Assembly (NCBI GenBank): GCA_963779225.1
Contig: CAVZWW010000002.1
Span: 124,001-188,000 of the forward strand
Reading direction: 5' to 3'
DNA from: CAVPCZ01 sp963779225
GTDB taxonomy: Bacteria; Bacteroidota; Ignavibacteria; UBA10030; UBA6906
DNA length: 64,000 nucleotides
The notes under the pieces are model-generated. The model saw only the letters and a list, made by a program, of their open reading frames with translations. It was not told where the DNA came from and searched no databases. The translations under genes were made by a program, and so were the position numbers. Each line of letters starts with the position of its first letter. Positions within the stretch are counted from its first letter, which is position 1. Shown here piece by piece: positions 53,784 through 62,004 of the stretch.

Positions 53784-56741
53784 TCACTTGAGGATCGCAA
53801 ATTTGCCGATAGTTTTTTCGCCGTTCGGTGTCTCGACAACATAGATATACAGCCCGAACGCCACTTCCACCGAAGATTCGTTGGTCAGGTTCCAATCCTC
53901 GTCGCCGGTGTTGTTTGTATGGCTGATCTTCTTCACCAGTTCACCCCGGACGGTATAGATGGCAATAGAACATTCGGGAGGCAGGAACATGAACCGGAGT
54001 CTGCGGTTGTTCTCCACCTGCTCCCAGCTCGCATTCACGACATACGGATTCGGAACAACGCGGACACCATCGATCTGAGAACGAACGACCCCGGCATCCC
54101 GGGAGACCGTCGGGGGAGTCACCGTGACCCTGAAGGTGTCGCTCTGCGTGAGCTGGCTCGAGGACATGATGGTGAACGATTCTCCGTCCAGCGGAAGCCT
54201 GCCACCCGTGCCGCCAGCGGTATCGACCGATATGTTGTAATACCAGTAGAGCAAATTGAACGTCCCGGTGGTGTCCGCCCTGACAACGTACGGCGCATTG
54301 ATGATCCTGATCTCTTCGCCCGCATCCAGTTGTCCATTCGCATTCTTGTCCATCAGAATCGTATTCACCTGAATCGGGTCCGGGGTCTTTGCGACGTTCC
54401 AGACTTCATACGGGACCTGGTATTTCTTCACAAGAGGCTGGTTCTGCCCCGTAAGCCCCGAAGCAAAGGAACCCTTTGACGTGAACCGGAATTGATAGTC
54501 GCTCCCTTTTGCCTCGGTGTTTCCCAGGGCATTGGTGCCGCGAAGCGTCACGAACCACTTGCCGTCACTGCTGGGATTCGCGCTGCCCGCAACGCTCTCG
54601 CCTTTGTGGTTCGTTATGCTCTGTATCAGACCGGTCGTTTTGTCTCCTGAAACGGAGATGCGCAGCCCTTCGGCGACCACCATTTCGCCGGTTCCCAGCG
54701 CCACGGTGGCAAGAACCGCGCGCGTTCGTTCGTTCTGTACGCGGAAACTGTCCGCGGGAGACCTGTTGAAGCTGACTCCGTAGGTGTCCCCGGTCAGCGC
54801 CTCCGGAACGACGATCTCCACCACCACTTCCCCGTTTCCAACGCCGGAAAGTTGATCCACTTTCGTCGCTCCCTGGACGTACCCCGCGGGATTTGAGCGT
54901 GGTGTGACGTCGACAAGATTCGCATCCGCTGCGGTTGTCCCACGCGCCGATTCAAGCGATTCCAGTTCGCCGGCTACTGAACCCGAGTCGTAGGAGGTGA
55001 TCGTGTAACTGTAGTTGACACCGTTCTTCACCGTCGAATCCACGAACATGTGCACGAGGCCGGTATTGTCTCCCAGGTAGTTGAAGTGGTTCATCGGGTC
55101 GACGCCCGAGATGAGATTGATCCTGTCGAACTGGGCGATGGGGACATACCCGACAAGGCTGCTCTTCGAGTCCTGGATCTGCTCGCCCCATGAGGATCCC
55201 TGGTCCTGGCTTCGGTAGATCTTGTACCCTTCGAAGTCCGCCACCTTGGAGATGGGATCAACCGACTTTTCGGCAAGGTCATCCCAGTAGAGCGTGACTC
55301 TTCCGTCGCCCGCCACAGCGGAGAGTTCCGGTGAGGGAGGAGCCGCAGGGCCGATGAATTTGTTGAGATACAGCTTCTGGGCCATCTGGAAGTTCTTTTT
55401 CAGATCCGCAAGGTCTTTTCCCGCGGAAAAAGCCACTGTAGCTTTTATGGATTCCCCCGGCTTCATGGTAAAGGGACCGGTGGTGACGAACATCGTCCAG
55501 TTTGTCGGGCCCGGCTGCTTTCCTTCTGCTGTCAGACTGAAGTCATCAAAATGCCTGTTGGAACCGTGGAAATAGTTGGATGCGTCCGCCATGAGATTGG
55601 GGGAGGTGGGATCGCTGATCATCACGGGCCACATGTTCTGATCCTCCGCCGGCGTGATACTGCCCGACAGATCCCGGAAGAAATGTCCGTCGGTGACGCC
55701 GAGATCGAACGGTGTGCCCAGCACCATCATGCCGATGACCCCCACTTCCGGGTTTCCCGGGCTGGAGCCGTTGTAGTCGAACTCATAGAAGGCGTTGTCG
55801 AAACCCCTGGGATTGATCCCCGAATTGTATGATCCCCAGGTCTCTTCGAGCACATCCCCGAACTGAAAATCGATATAGTACCCGAACCAGCAGCTGTCGA
55901 GCGTGTTTGCGCTGTTGTTCGTAATTGTCAGGTCGTAGAACTGGATGTCTTCGGCAAATCTCCTTCCGTAGGAGTAGGCCTGATCCTCCATCGTCAATCC
56001 GATGGTCACGGAAGGAAGCTGCGCACTGCGGTCGGTCATGATCGCATACACTTCCCTGTCGGCGGCGAACTGGCCCGGGACTTCTTCCCCGAACGTCGGG
56101 GACTGCGGATCGATGTCCGTCCTGAATTTCCCCGGCCAGAATCTCCACACATCTTTCTCCGCATCATAGAACGCCGCCTTCCTCAACACCAATTCCTGGT
56201 CGGCGGAAGAGAGCGAGGTAAACGGTCCCGTCGGGGCCGGATGGAAGACCTTTGCGCTGTCAACGTAACCCTTGGGCCAGGTGGCCGGGATGTCGCTGTG
56301 GGCCAGACGCGGTGCGCCGTCAGGGGCGAGGAGCTCCGCGGGCTGATCATCGGCATGAAACATGCCCCGGGCGCCTTTGGGAGCCATCCAGTCTTCGTTC
56401 CGGTAGCGAGAATACGTATCCAGCACGTTGCCTTTGCAGCCGAAAAGAATGGACGCGTCGTCGATCGCATTCAGATCTGTCGATGAATTCGCGATCCCCT
56501 TGCTCTTGGGCCACCGGAAGTTGTAGATCAGATTCTGATAGTAGGAGTCGGTGATCATCCCCTGGTTGCCCAGGATATTGATCAACTCTCCTTTATCCAG
56601 TACGCCGAAGGCGTCGTCTTCGGACGTCGCGGTTTTCCTCAGGGTGGTGGTTTCCGAGGAATCATCCCTGACTTGCCACTGGGAAAACACGTGCCCGGAG
56701 GAGAGCAGGGAAAGCGCCAGGAGCAGATGTATGGTCTTCAT
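53784..56741 (-). CDS. Large secreted T9SS-type protein
   Basis: 985 residues with signal peptide MKTIHLLLALSLLSSGHVFS. No known enzyme motif. N-terminal part is Trp/Asp rich (RPWFWPGKFRTDIDP-like), and a fibronectin-like region begins near GRVTLYWDDLAEKSVDPI. The C-terminus has VRVVPNPYVVNASWEQVE and the IYTVRGELVKKISHTNNTGD stretch, ending FGLYIYVVETPNGEKTIGK, which is the T9SS/FlgD-like terminal domain used in this phylum. Proteins like this often follow TonB receptors and PorV in Ignavibacteria. It may be a surface adhesin or substrate-binding protein. Starts 20 bases after the TonB gene. Confidence 0.75.
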   Translation of the reverse strand: MKTIHLLLALSLLSSGHVFSQWQVRDDSSETTTLRKTATSEDDAFGVLDKGELINILGNQGMITDSYYQNLIYNFRWPKSKGIANSSTDLNAIDDASILFGCKGNVLDTYSRYRNEDWMAPKGARGMFHADDQPAELLAPDGAPRLAHSDIPATWPKGYVDSAKVFHPAPTGPFTSLSSADQELVLRKAAFYDAEKDVWRFWPGKFRTDIDPQSPTFGEEVPGQFAADREVYAIMTDRSAQLPSVTIGLTMEDQAYSYGRRFAEDIQFYDLTITNNSANTLDSCWFGYYIDFQFGDVLEETWGSYNSGINPRGFDNAFYEFDYNGSSPGNPEVGVIGMMVLGTPFDLGVTDGHFFRDLSGSITPAEDQNMWPVMISDPTSPNLMADASNYFHGSNRHFDDFSLTAEGKQPGPTNWTMFVTTGPFTMKPGESIKATVAFSAGKDLADLKKNFQMAQKLYLNKFIGPAAPPSPELSAVAGDGRVTLYWDDLAEKSVDPISKVADFEGYKIYRSQDQGSSWGEQIQDSKSSLVGYVPIAQFDRINLISGVDPMNHFNYLGDNTGLVHMFVDSTVKNGVNYSYTITSYDSGSVAGELESLESARGTTAADANLVDVTPRSNPAGYVQGATKVDQLSGVGNGEVVVEIVVPEALTGDTYGVSFNRSPADSFRVQNERTRAVLATVALGTGEMVVAEGLRISVSGDKTTGLIQSITNHKGESVAGSANPSSDGKWFVTLRGTNALGNTEAKGSDYQFRFTSKGSFASGLTGQNQPLVKKYQVPYEVWNVAKTPDPIQVNTILMDKNANGQLDAGEEIRIINAPYVVRADTTGTFNLLYWYYNISVDTAGGTGGRLPLDGESFTIMSSSQLTQSDTFRVTVTPPTVSRDAGVVRSQIDGVRVVPNPYVVNASWEQVENNRRLRFMFLPPECSIAIYTVRGELVKKISHTNNTGDEDWNLTNESSVEVAFGLYIYVVETPNGEKTIGKFAILK

Positions 56742-56761
56742 AAGGTCTGCCGTTTCGTGTG

Positions 56762-59464
56762 TTAGAAATCCAACCGGACGCCGAGCTGGATTGCCCTGCG
56801 CGTGTCGACGTTTCCCGGATCCCGCATCCGGTCATAGGTCCGGCTGTACGACGGACCCGCATCGAGCGGAAGGCCCGAGGTCGCCCAGACGTTTGTAGCG
56901 TTGAGCTGGTCGAAGAGGTTGTTGACGGTGCAGAAGAGCACGAGCCTCGCATCCCCGATATCGAAGGTGCGTGCAAGCCGGACGTCAACCCGTTGAACGC
57001 CCGGCATCCGTCCCGAATTCTTCTCCACGAGGAGATCGTTGCTCTCCTCCGGAAGCTGCGGTGTGTAGGGCAATCCGGTAGAGGCACGCACGACGACGTT
57101 GAGGCTCGTATTTTCAAACGGATAGACATCGGCAATGGAAGGACCAAACGTCCTGGGAAATTCGACCCCGAATGTCCCGTAAAAGACATGTTCGCGGTCG
57201 AAATCCAGCAGGAAGACACGTTTGGGGCGGAGAAGCGCGGAGGCTCTCCGGTAATCGTTGTACCCCTCCCGGGGATCGGATTCATTCCCTTTGGCCACGG
57301 AGTATGTGTAGTTCAGGTTCGCGAACCAGTAGTTGGTCAGTCTTTTGGTGAGATTAATTTCAAATCCCTGGATCCCTCCATAGTTGGAGTTGTCGAATAC
57401 CGTGTACTCGTAAGGGAAGACGGTCAGGTAGGTGCTCCCCACCAGATTGGTGACATCTTTGAAGTATGCGCCGATGTCCACGGAGTAATCCGAACCGATC
57501 TCCTGCTTCACGCCGAATTCGAACGCCACGGTCTTCTGCGGAAGAATACCGGGGTTTCCTACGATTCCCGCGTCCATCGTCGGATCCCGCAGAGTGTACA
57601 TATCCACGAAGTCGGGAATCTGGAAGAAGTGACCGTAGGAGCTGTAAAAGACCGTCTTGTCGCTGATCGGGAAGGCGATGCCGAGCCTGGGGCTCCACTG
57701 GTATTTCGGCGGCGTGTCCACTTCCCCCTCGGGGACCCATTTCTTGTTGTCGTCCACATATCCCGCCGGAACGCGGACGGATTCCCATTGCGTGTCGTTC
57801 ACATCCACGTAGTCATACCGCAAACCCACATTGATGATGAACGCGTCAAATTCCAATTTGTCCTGCGCGTAGACCGTGTACTCGAAAGGTTTCCTCACGT
57901 AGTTCTCATAGGCATGGAACCCGCTCGGATAGGGTTCTTGATAACTTACGCGGTCGATCGTATGATTCTGGAGGACGCCTCCCGCCTTGATGAGATTGTG
58001 CTGCCCGAGCTGGCTGCTGTAGTCGGCCTTGAGGAGTACCGTCCGGACGTCGTTCTGAATGAACACGCCGTTGTCGGCGTTGGTCCAGAAGGGGGGGGTA
58101 TTGTTGTTTTTCCGCAGATAGTTGGAATAGATGAGGTCACCCGTTTCGGAAAACACCGCTTCCTTTCCGGGTGTGTACCGGTTGAAATAGCGCCTGTTAT
58201 ACGAGAGGGATGCCTCTATAAAGGAGGTGGGATTGAAGACATGGTTGACTTTCAGATTGTCCCTCCAGGCGTAGTCCTTCCGCACCTCGTACCCTTCGGG
58301 CATATATTTCCAGACGTGCGAATACGGCTTGTACATTCTGTAGAATCGCTGCATACCCAGGTTGAGTTTTGTCGGGCCGAAACTGTAGGTCAGCTTTCCG
58401 TTGAACTCACGTTCCTTGTTGTAGCCCCACGGCGTATAGTCCAGGGCGTTTGCGTACCTTCCCGTGACAAAGAACTTCAGATCAGGAACAAAGGGGACCG
58501 GTCCGTTCAGTATGGCGGAGAATTGTCCCAGCACGTTGATTTCCGGCCAGAGTTCGGGAGTGCTCTCCAGGGTCTGCTTCTGATAGGCTGAAGGAAAATC
58601 ATTGATCAGCGTCTCGCCTTTTCCCTCGACTCTGGTGACGAAGTTGCCCGCCGCGTCTCTTCCCCATTCATCGTACGCAAGCGCGTCAGCTTTGTGGTAG
58701 GGAAAGGAATTGAGCTGGGAGGAGGTGTATTCCAGTCTTCCCGCAAACTTGTTGCCCCCCTCCTTGGTGACGATATTCACGATACCGGAGAGGGCCTGCC
58801 CGTATTCGGCGTTAAACCCTCCCGTCAGCACCTGGAGTTCTTCAATTGCATACCGGTCCACCTGGCCCGAATAGCTGCCCGACAGGGGATCGCGCACCGG
58901 GACGCCGTCGACGAGGTAGGCCACTTCGCCGCCCCGTCCCCCGCGCGCATGGAGTTCGCCATCCGATCCCGTGACGAATCCGGCCTGGAGACCGACCATG
59001 TCCTGTGCGGAAACCACCGGCAGATCGGAGAAAGTTTGCGCGTTGACAATCGCTGTGCGGGATGTTTCATCCTTGTTGATCATCCTCCGTTCCGCCTGGG
59101 CGACAACCTCGTCCAGCTGGATCGACCCCTCGCTCAGCTCGAAATTCACGGTTGTGGTCAGATCAGCCCGCACGACGATTCCCTGAAGACCGCCCTCGGA
59201 ATAGCCGACCATGCTCGCCCGCAGGGTGTAGGTCCCCGGCTTGACATTGAGGATGATAAACCGCCCTTCCGTATCTGTGGCGGCCCCGCTGTTCTCCCCG
59301 ACGATCCGCACTATCGCGGAAGGCAGCGGATCCCCTGTTCCCTTCTGGGTGATCTTGCCGGTGATTTTTCCCGTCGTTCCGGCATAGAGAAGCCATGGCA
59401 GGAGAAGAAGCGCGACGACCACACGGGCTCTCCGGAGAGAGCCCGCTGCAATCCGTCTCTTCAC
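56762..59464 (-). CDS. TonB-dependent receptor with carboxypeptidase-regulatory-like N-domain
   Basis: 900 residues from GTG 59464, chosen since the signal peptide RARVVVALLLLPWLLYAGTT follows directly; the frame is open upstream (ATG 59569, 59617) but would put 50 odd residues before it. After the signal: the CarboxypepD_reg-like domain (GKITQKGTGDPLPSAIVRIV, TDTEGRFIILNVKPGTYTLR), plug domain (LPVVSAQDMVGLQAGFVTGS, RYAIEELQVLTGGFNAEYGQ), the barrel and the C-terminal aromatic IQLGVRLDF. It imports a ligand across the outer membrane with TonB energy. It lacks a SusD partner; the downstream secreted protein may fill that role. The regulatory repeats at 59607-59700 lie upstream. Confidence 0.92.
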   Translation of the reverse strand: MKRRIAAGSLRRARVVVALLLLPWLLYAGTTGKITGKITQKGTGDPLPSAIVRIVGENSGAATDTEGRFIILNVKPGTYTLRASMVGYSEGGLQGIVVRADLTTTVNFELSEGSIQLDEVVAQAERRMINKDETSRTAIVNAQTFSDLPVVSAQDMVGLQAGFVTGSDGELHARGGRGGEVAYLVDGVPVRDPLSGSYSGQVDRYAIEELQVLTGGFNAEYGQALSGIVNIVTKEGGNKFAGRLEYTSSQLNSFPYHKADALAYDEWGRDAAGNFVTRVEGKGETLINDFPSAYQKQTLESTPELWPEINVLGQFSAILNGPVPFVPDLKFFVTGRYANALDYTPWGYNKEREFNGKLTYSFGPTKLNLGMQRFYRMYKPYSHVWKYMPEGYEVRKDYAWRDNLKVNHVFNPTSFIEASLSYNRRYFNRYTPGKEAVFSETGDLIYSNYLRKNNNTPPFWTNADNGVFIQNDVRTVLLKADYSSQLGQHNLIKAGGVLQNHTIDRVSYQEPYPSGFHAYENYVRKPFEYTVYAQDKLEFDAFIINVGLRYDYVDVNDTQWESVRVPAGYVDDNKKWVPEGEVDTPPKYQWSPRLGIAFPISDKTVFYSSYGHFFQIPDFVDMYTLRDPTMDAGIVGNPGILPQKTVAFEFGVKQEIGSDYSVDIGAYFKDVTNLVGSTYLTVFPYEYTVFDNSNYGGIQGFEINLTKRLTNYWFANLNYTYSVAKGNESDPREGYNDYRRASALLRPKRVFLLDFDREHVFYGTFGVEFPRTFGPSIADVYPFENTSLNVVVRASTGLPYTPQLPEESNDLLVEKNSGRMPGVQRVDVRLARTFDIGDARLVLFCTVNNLFDQLNATNVWATSGLPLDAGPSYSRTYDRMRDPGNVDTRRAIQLGVRLDF

Positions 59465-59513
59465 CCCGCCGGGGCAGGAAGACCCTTTCGGGATGGAAGA
59501 ACCGCGCCTCACC

Positions 59514-59535
59514 GAAGCACCTGTCAGGGTGCTTC
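59514..59535 (-). other. Leader hairpin of the TonB receptor gene
   Basis: GAAGCACC (59514-59521) and GGTGCTTC (59528-59535) form an 8-bp stem with a 6-base loop, about 50 bases before the GTG start at 59464. It may control translation or mRNA stability. No known riboswitch class is recognised. Confidence 0.55.
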
Positions 59536-59606
59536 TCTCCAGGGTAGTCAACACTATGATTGAGGTCATCTCAGGGCCCTGTCCGTGCAACAAGTGCCAT
59601 TGTGCT

Positions 59607-59700
59607 GTCTGATCCACAATTGTGATGATGCGTCTGCTTCACAACCGCGATCGTTCCATCTGGTTCACAATTGCGATCGTGCGTCTATCGCCATCGTACC
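59607..59700. repeat. Tandem 25-bp imperfect repeats upstream of TonB operon
   Basis: Units at 59607-59631, 59632-59657, 59658-59682 and a shorter one at 59683-59700. Each begins (G/A)TCTG and contains TTCACAA.TGCGATCGT or a close form. The first holds the palindrome CACAATTGTG (59615-59624). They lie 140-240 bases upstream of the GTG start, so they could be a cluster of operators; a decayed coding repeat is the alternative. Confidence 0.6.
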
Positions 59701-59728
59701 GTCTGCATGGCAGATGCGGTAATACCGA

Positions 59729-60745
59729 CTACTTCACGAGTGTCATCTTCTTCGACTCTTTGAAACTGCCCGCTTCCAGGGAATACACATAGACGCCGGC
59801 CGGCAACCTGGATGCGTCAAAGTTCACCATGTACAGCCCTGCACCCAGACGCTTGTCCAGAAGTGATGCCACCTTCTCGCCCAGGATGTTGTAGACATTC
59901 AGGCGCACCTGTTCTTCCCTTGTTGTGCTGAACGAAATAACGGTTGAGGGATTAAACGGGTTCGGATAATTCTGATGGAGCTGGAACGTCTCCGGTGTGC
60001 CCTCAACGGAACGCTCTTCTACTGACGTCGCGGTTTCCGCAAATTCACCCGGGGAGTAGAACTTCAAGGTATCGTTGGCAACTTCCGTGTGGATCCCCCA
60101 TTTCCCCGTCGAGACTTGGAGGTGCACCGATTGGCGGATCTGCCCCTGGATCGTATCGCCTTTCAGCGTGTTGGCGCCGGCAAGATAGGTGCCTTTGGAG
60201 GAGAGCGGCGACACGACGAGTGGTGGAGTGCGGTTGTCGTATCCGAAGCAAACCTCATCGACGGTGTCGGCAAGCAGGGGGTTGACGAGCATCATCCGGT
60301 CTCCGTTCGAGGCCAGGTTGGTTTTGGTCGAACCGGTCGACGTCGTGACGGGTCCGAACCCCACGTTGTCTGGTCCTGCATAGTGTGAAAACTTCAGTGT
60401 CCCGGCAGGGAAATTCGCACCCCAATCCACGGTAATGGCATTCCCGAAGACCACCGCAAACTTCTTGGCGGGAAGAATTGTACCGACCGGAAACGTAAAC
60501 ACGACCTGCGCTTCGCGTTCGATGAGCTGATACGCGCTCAGATCGATGTCGGCATTCGAGCCGTTGTACAGTTCCACGAACTCGTCGCCGGCGGATTGAC
60601 GCGTGCCGTCGCCGTTCGGATCGCCGTACGGACTGGAGGGAATATCATACAGAATCTCCGTGATTTTCAAGCCGGTCTGAGCGGAACCGAATGCAGTACA
60701 GACGACCAGGAGCAGGAGCAGCAACGAAAGTATTCTCTGGTTCAT
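59729..60745 (-). CDS. Lamin-tail (LTD) domain protein with T9SS sorting domain
   Basis: 338 residues; signal peptide MNQRILSLLLLLLVVCTAFG ending SAQ. The LTD domain begins LKITEILYDIPSSPYGDPNG and has GDEFVELYNGSNADIDLSAY, the usual pattern of the bacterial lamin-tail domain, often found on extracellular nucleases and adhesins. No enzyme part is here. The C-terminus is a T9SS domain: LHQNYPNPFNPSTVISFSTT and the LNVYNILGEKVASLLDKRLG stretch, then a basic tail. It is driven by the strong promoter at 60938-60966. The TonB gene follows after about 260 bases and may be cotranscribed. Confidence 0.88.
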   Translation of the reverse strand: MNQRILSLLLLLLVVCTAFGSAQTGLKITEILYDIPSSPYGDPNGDGTRQSAGDEFVELYNGSNADIDLSAYQLIEREAQVVFTFPVGTILPAKKFAVVFGNAITVDWGANFPAGTLKFSHYAGPDNVGFGPVTTSTGSTKTNLASNGDRMMLVNPLLADTVDEVCFGYDNRTPPLVVSPLSSKGTYLAGANTLKGDTIQGQIRQSVHLQVSTGKWGIHTEVANDTLKFYSPGEFAETATSVEERSVEGTPETFQLHQNYPNPFNPSTVISFSTTREEQVRLNVYNILGEKVASLLDKRLGAGLYMVNFDASRLPAGVYVYSLEAGSFKESKKMTLVK

Positions 60746-60915
60746 AGAACCTCCTTGTGGTTAGGTTGGTGGGAGAATGGTATGTTCCGTATAGGTGGAC
60801 ATCGGAGTGGCCGGCGCCGGAGATGATCGCCGGACCTGTTGCGAAAGAACACACACCTGTGAAGGAGGAGAAGCACTTGCGTACGAGCGGAACATTTCTT
60901 ACAATGGGATGGATC

Positions 60916-60933
60916 ATGGAACATATGTTCCAT
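60916..60933. promoter_or_regulatory. Operator candidate: perfect 18-bp palindrome over the transcription start
   Basis: ATGGAACATATGTTCCAT, symmetrical over all 18 bases, placed immediately downstream of the -10 (TATACT) so that it covers the expected start near 60931. Half-site copies GGAACAT at 60889-60895 and TATGTTCC at 60781-60788 lie in the leader. A repressor bound here would block the promoter. The binding protein is likely a local regulator, possibly the RpiR-type one encoded at 61074, not proved. Confidence 0.65.
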
Positions 60934-60937
60934 CCGA

Positions 60938-60966
60938 AGTATACAACACAAAACACTGAGTGTCAA
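60938..60966 (-). promoter_or_regulatory. Strong sigma70-like promoter of the LTD/T9SS gene
   Basis: Minus strand TTGACA (60961-60966), 17-base spacer, TATACT (60938-60943). Best promoter match in the window. Leader about 185 bases to the ATG at 60745. Confidence 0.75.
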
Positions 60967-60981
60967 GTCCCCCTCATCAGC

Positions 60982-61001
60982 AATTGCCCCAGGCGGCAAT
61001 T
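60982..61001. promoter_or_regulatory. Second palindrome, possible RpiR operator
   Basis: AATTGCC (60982-60988) and GGCAATT (60995-61001), 7-bp arms with a 6-base gap, 72 bases before the regulator ATG. Arms and spacing fit a dimeric helix-turn-helix protein, suggesting self-control of the regulator. Confidence 0.5.
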
Positions 61002-61073
61002 ACCTTCAGCCCCGACAGCCGGAGAGGCAACCGCCGCCGGCAGCGGTCACACGGAGAACAGATAGGGCCCCCG

Positions 61074-61940
61074 ATGAACCACAAGGCACAGTTCCACAAA
61101 ATCCACGCCGCCATTCAGGCACAACTCGGCACACTCACCCCGACCGAACGGCGGATTGCCTCCTACCTCCTTGAGCAAACCCAGGAAATCGCCTTGATTT
61201 CCGTGCACGAACTCGCCTCCCGGCTGCATACCGGGCCGGCGTCGATTGTCCGGGTTGTGCGAAAACTCGGGTATGCCAGTTTCGCGGCGATGAAAACCGA
61301 ACTGCGGGAGGATATTCGCAACGTGACATCCCCCCTTGTACAGTTCCGTTCATCCCTTCACCGCGGCCTGGAACCCGGACTCGCCGAGTTCCGGCACATC
61401 GCCGAGCAGGAAGTCCGCAATATTGACAGCACACTTACCCTGCTGAACAAAAAGGCCTTTGCGGAAGCCGTGCACCTCCTGGTCGCCGCACGGCATATCT
61501 ACACGATCGGCATCGGTATTTCCGCGCACCTGGCAGGCATGGTCTCTTTCATTCTCCGCCGGATAGGTCTGAAAGCGGATGTGATTCCCCATACCGGCTT
61601 GCGCCTCACCGAACACCTCGTCGCCCTCGGCAAGGGTGATGTGCTTGTCGCGTTTTCCTTTCCCCCGTACTCCGAGCAGACAATCGAAGCGGCAGCGATG
61701 GCCAAAGCCCAGGGAGTGACCGTTGTCGGGTTCACCAACCGGCAGCTCGCCCCGATTGTTGAACACTGTCACGTGTTGCTTATCGCCAAGACGGAGAGCC
61801 GCCTCCCCACAAATTCCCTTTCCGCCCCGTTGCTGCTGGTCTACGGCCTGACATCCGCCATCGCGGCGCAAACCCGCCCCCGATCGCTTAGAACCCTGGA
61901 GCAAACGATCAAGCTAAGACACCTTAAGTCAAGAAGGTAG
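61074..61940 (+). CDS. RpiR/MurR-type transcriptional regulator with SIS domain
   Basis: 288 residues from ATG 61074. N-terminal HTH_6 domain: LGTLTPTERRIASYLLEQTQ, SVHELASRLHTGPASIVRVV, RKLGYASFAAMKTELREDI. The C-terminal SIS domain (about residues 125-250) reads ARHIYTIGIGISAHLAGMVS, GDVLVAFSFPPYSEQTIEAA and VTVVGFTNRQLAPIVEHCHV; SIS domains of this family sense phosphosugars or similar ligands. It differs from most by the FSFPPYSEQT loop, where others have xSxSGxT, so the ligand may not be a phosphosugar. The oligopeptidase gene follows after 64 bases. It is divergent from the LTD/TonB genes and may control them. Confidence 0.92.
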   Translation: MNHKAQFHKIHAAIQAQLGTLTPTERRIASYLLEQTQEIALISVHELASRLHTGPASIVRVVRKLGYASFAAMKTELREDIRNVTSPLVQFRSSLHRGLEPGLAEFRHIAEQEVRNIDSTLTLLNKKAFAEAVHLLVAARHIYTIGIGISAHLAGMVSFILRRIGLKADVIPHTGLRLTEHLVALGKGDVLVAFSFPPYSEQTIEAAAMAKAQGVTVVGFTNRQLAPIVEHCHVLLIAKTESRLPTNSLSAPLLLVYGLTSAIAAQTRPRSLRTLEQTIKLRHLKSRR

Positions 61941-62004
61941 AACTCTGCTTGTCTTTCCCCCACCCTTTCCGTACGTTGTTCCCATCACCCTCGAGGGCTA
62001 TACC

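Larger units (their letters stand above)
60746..61073. other. Divergent regulatory region
   Basis: Contains the minus promoter (60938-60966), the 18-bp palindrome (60916-60933), half-sites TATGTTCC (60781-60788) and GGAACAT (60889-60895), and the AATTGCC-N6-GGCAATT element (60982-61001). No gene. The regulator's own promoter is not obvious. Confidence 0.65.

Noticed and set aside
56759..58591. 610-codon open frame on plus, opposite the TonB receptor
   Set aside because: Antisense shadow of a GC-rich gene; no domain, no signal, and the minus frame is a clear receptor.
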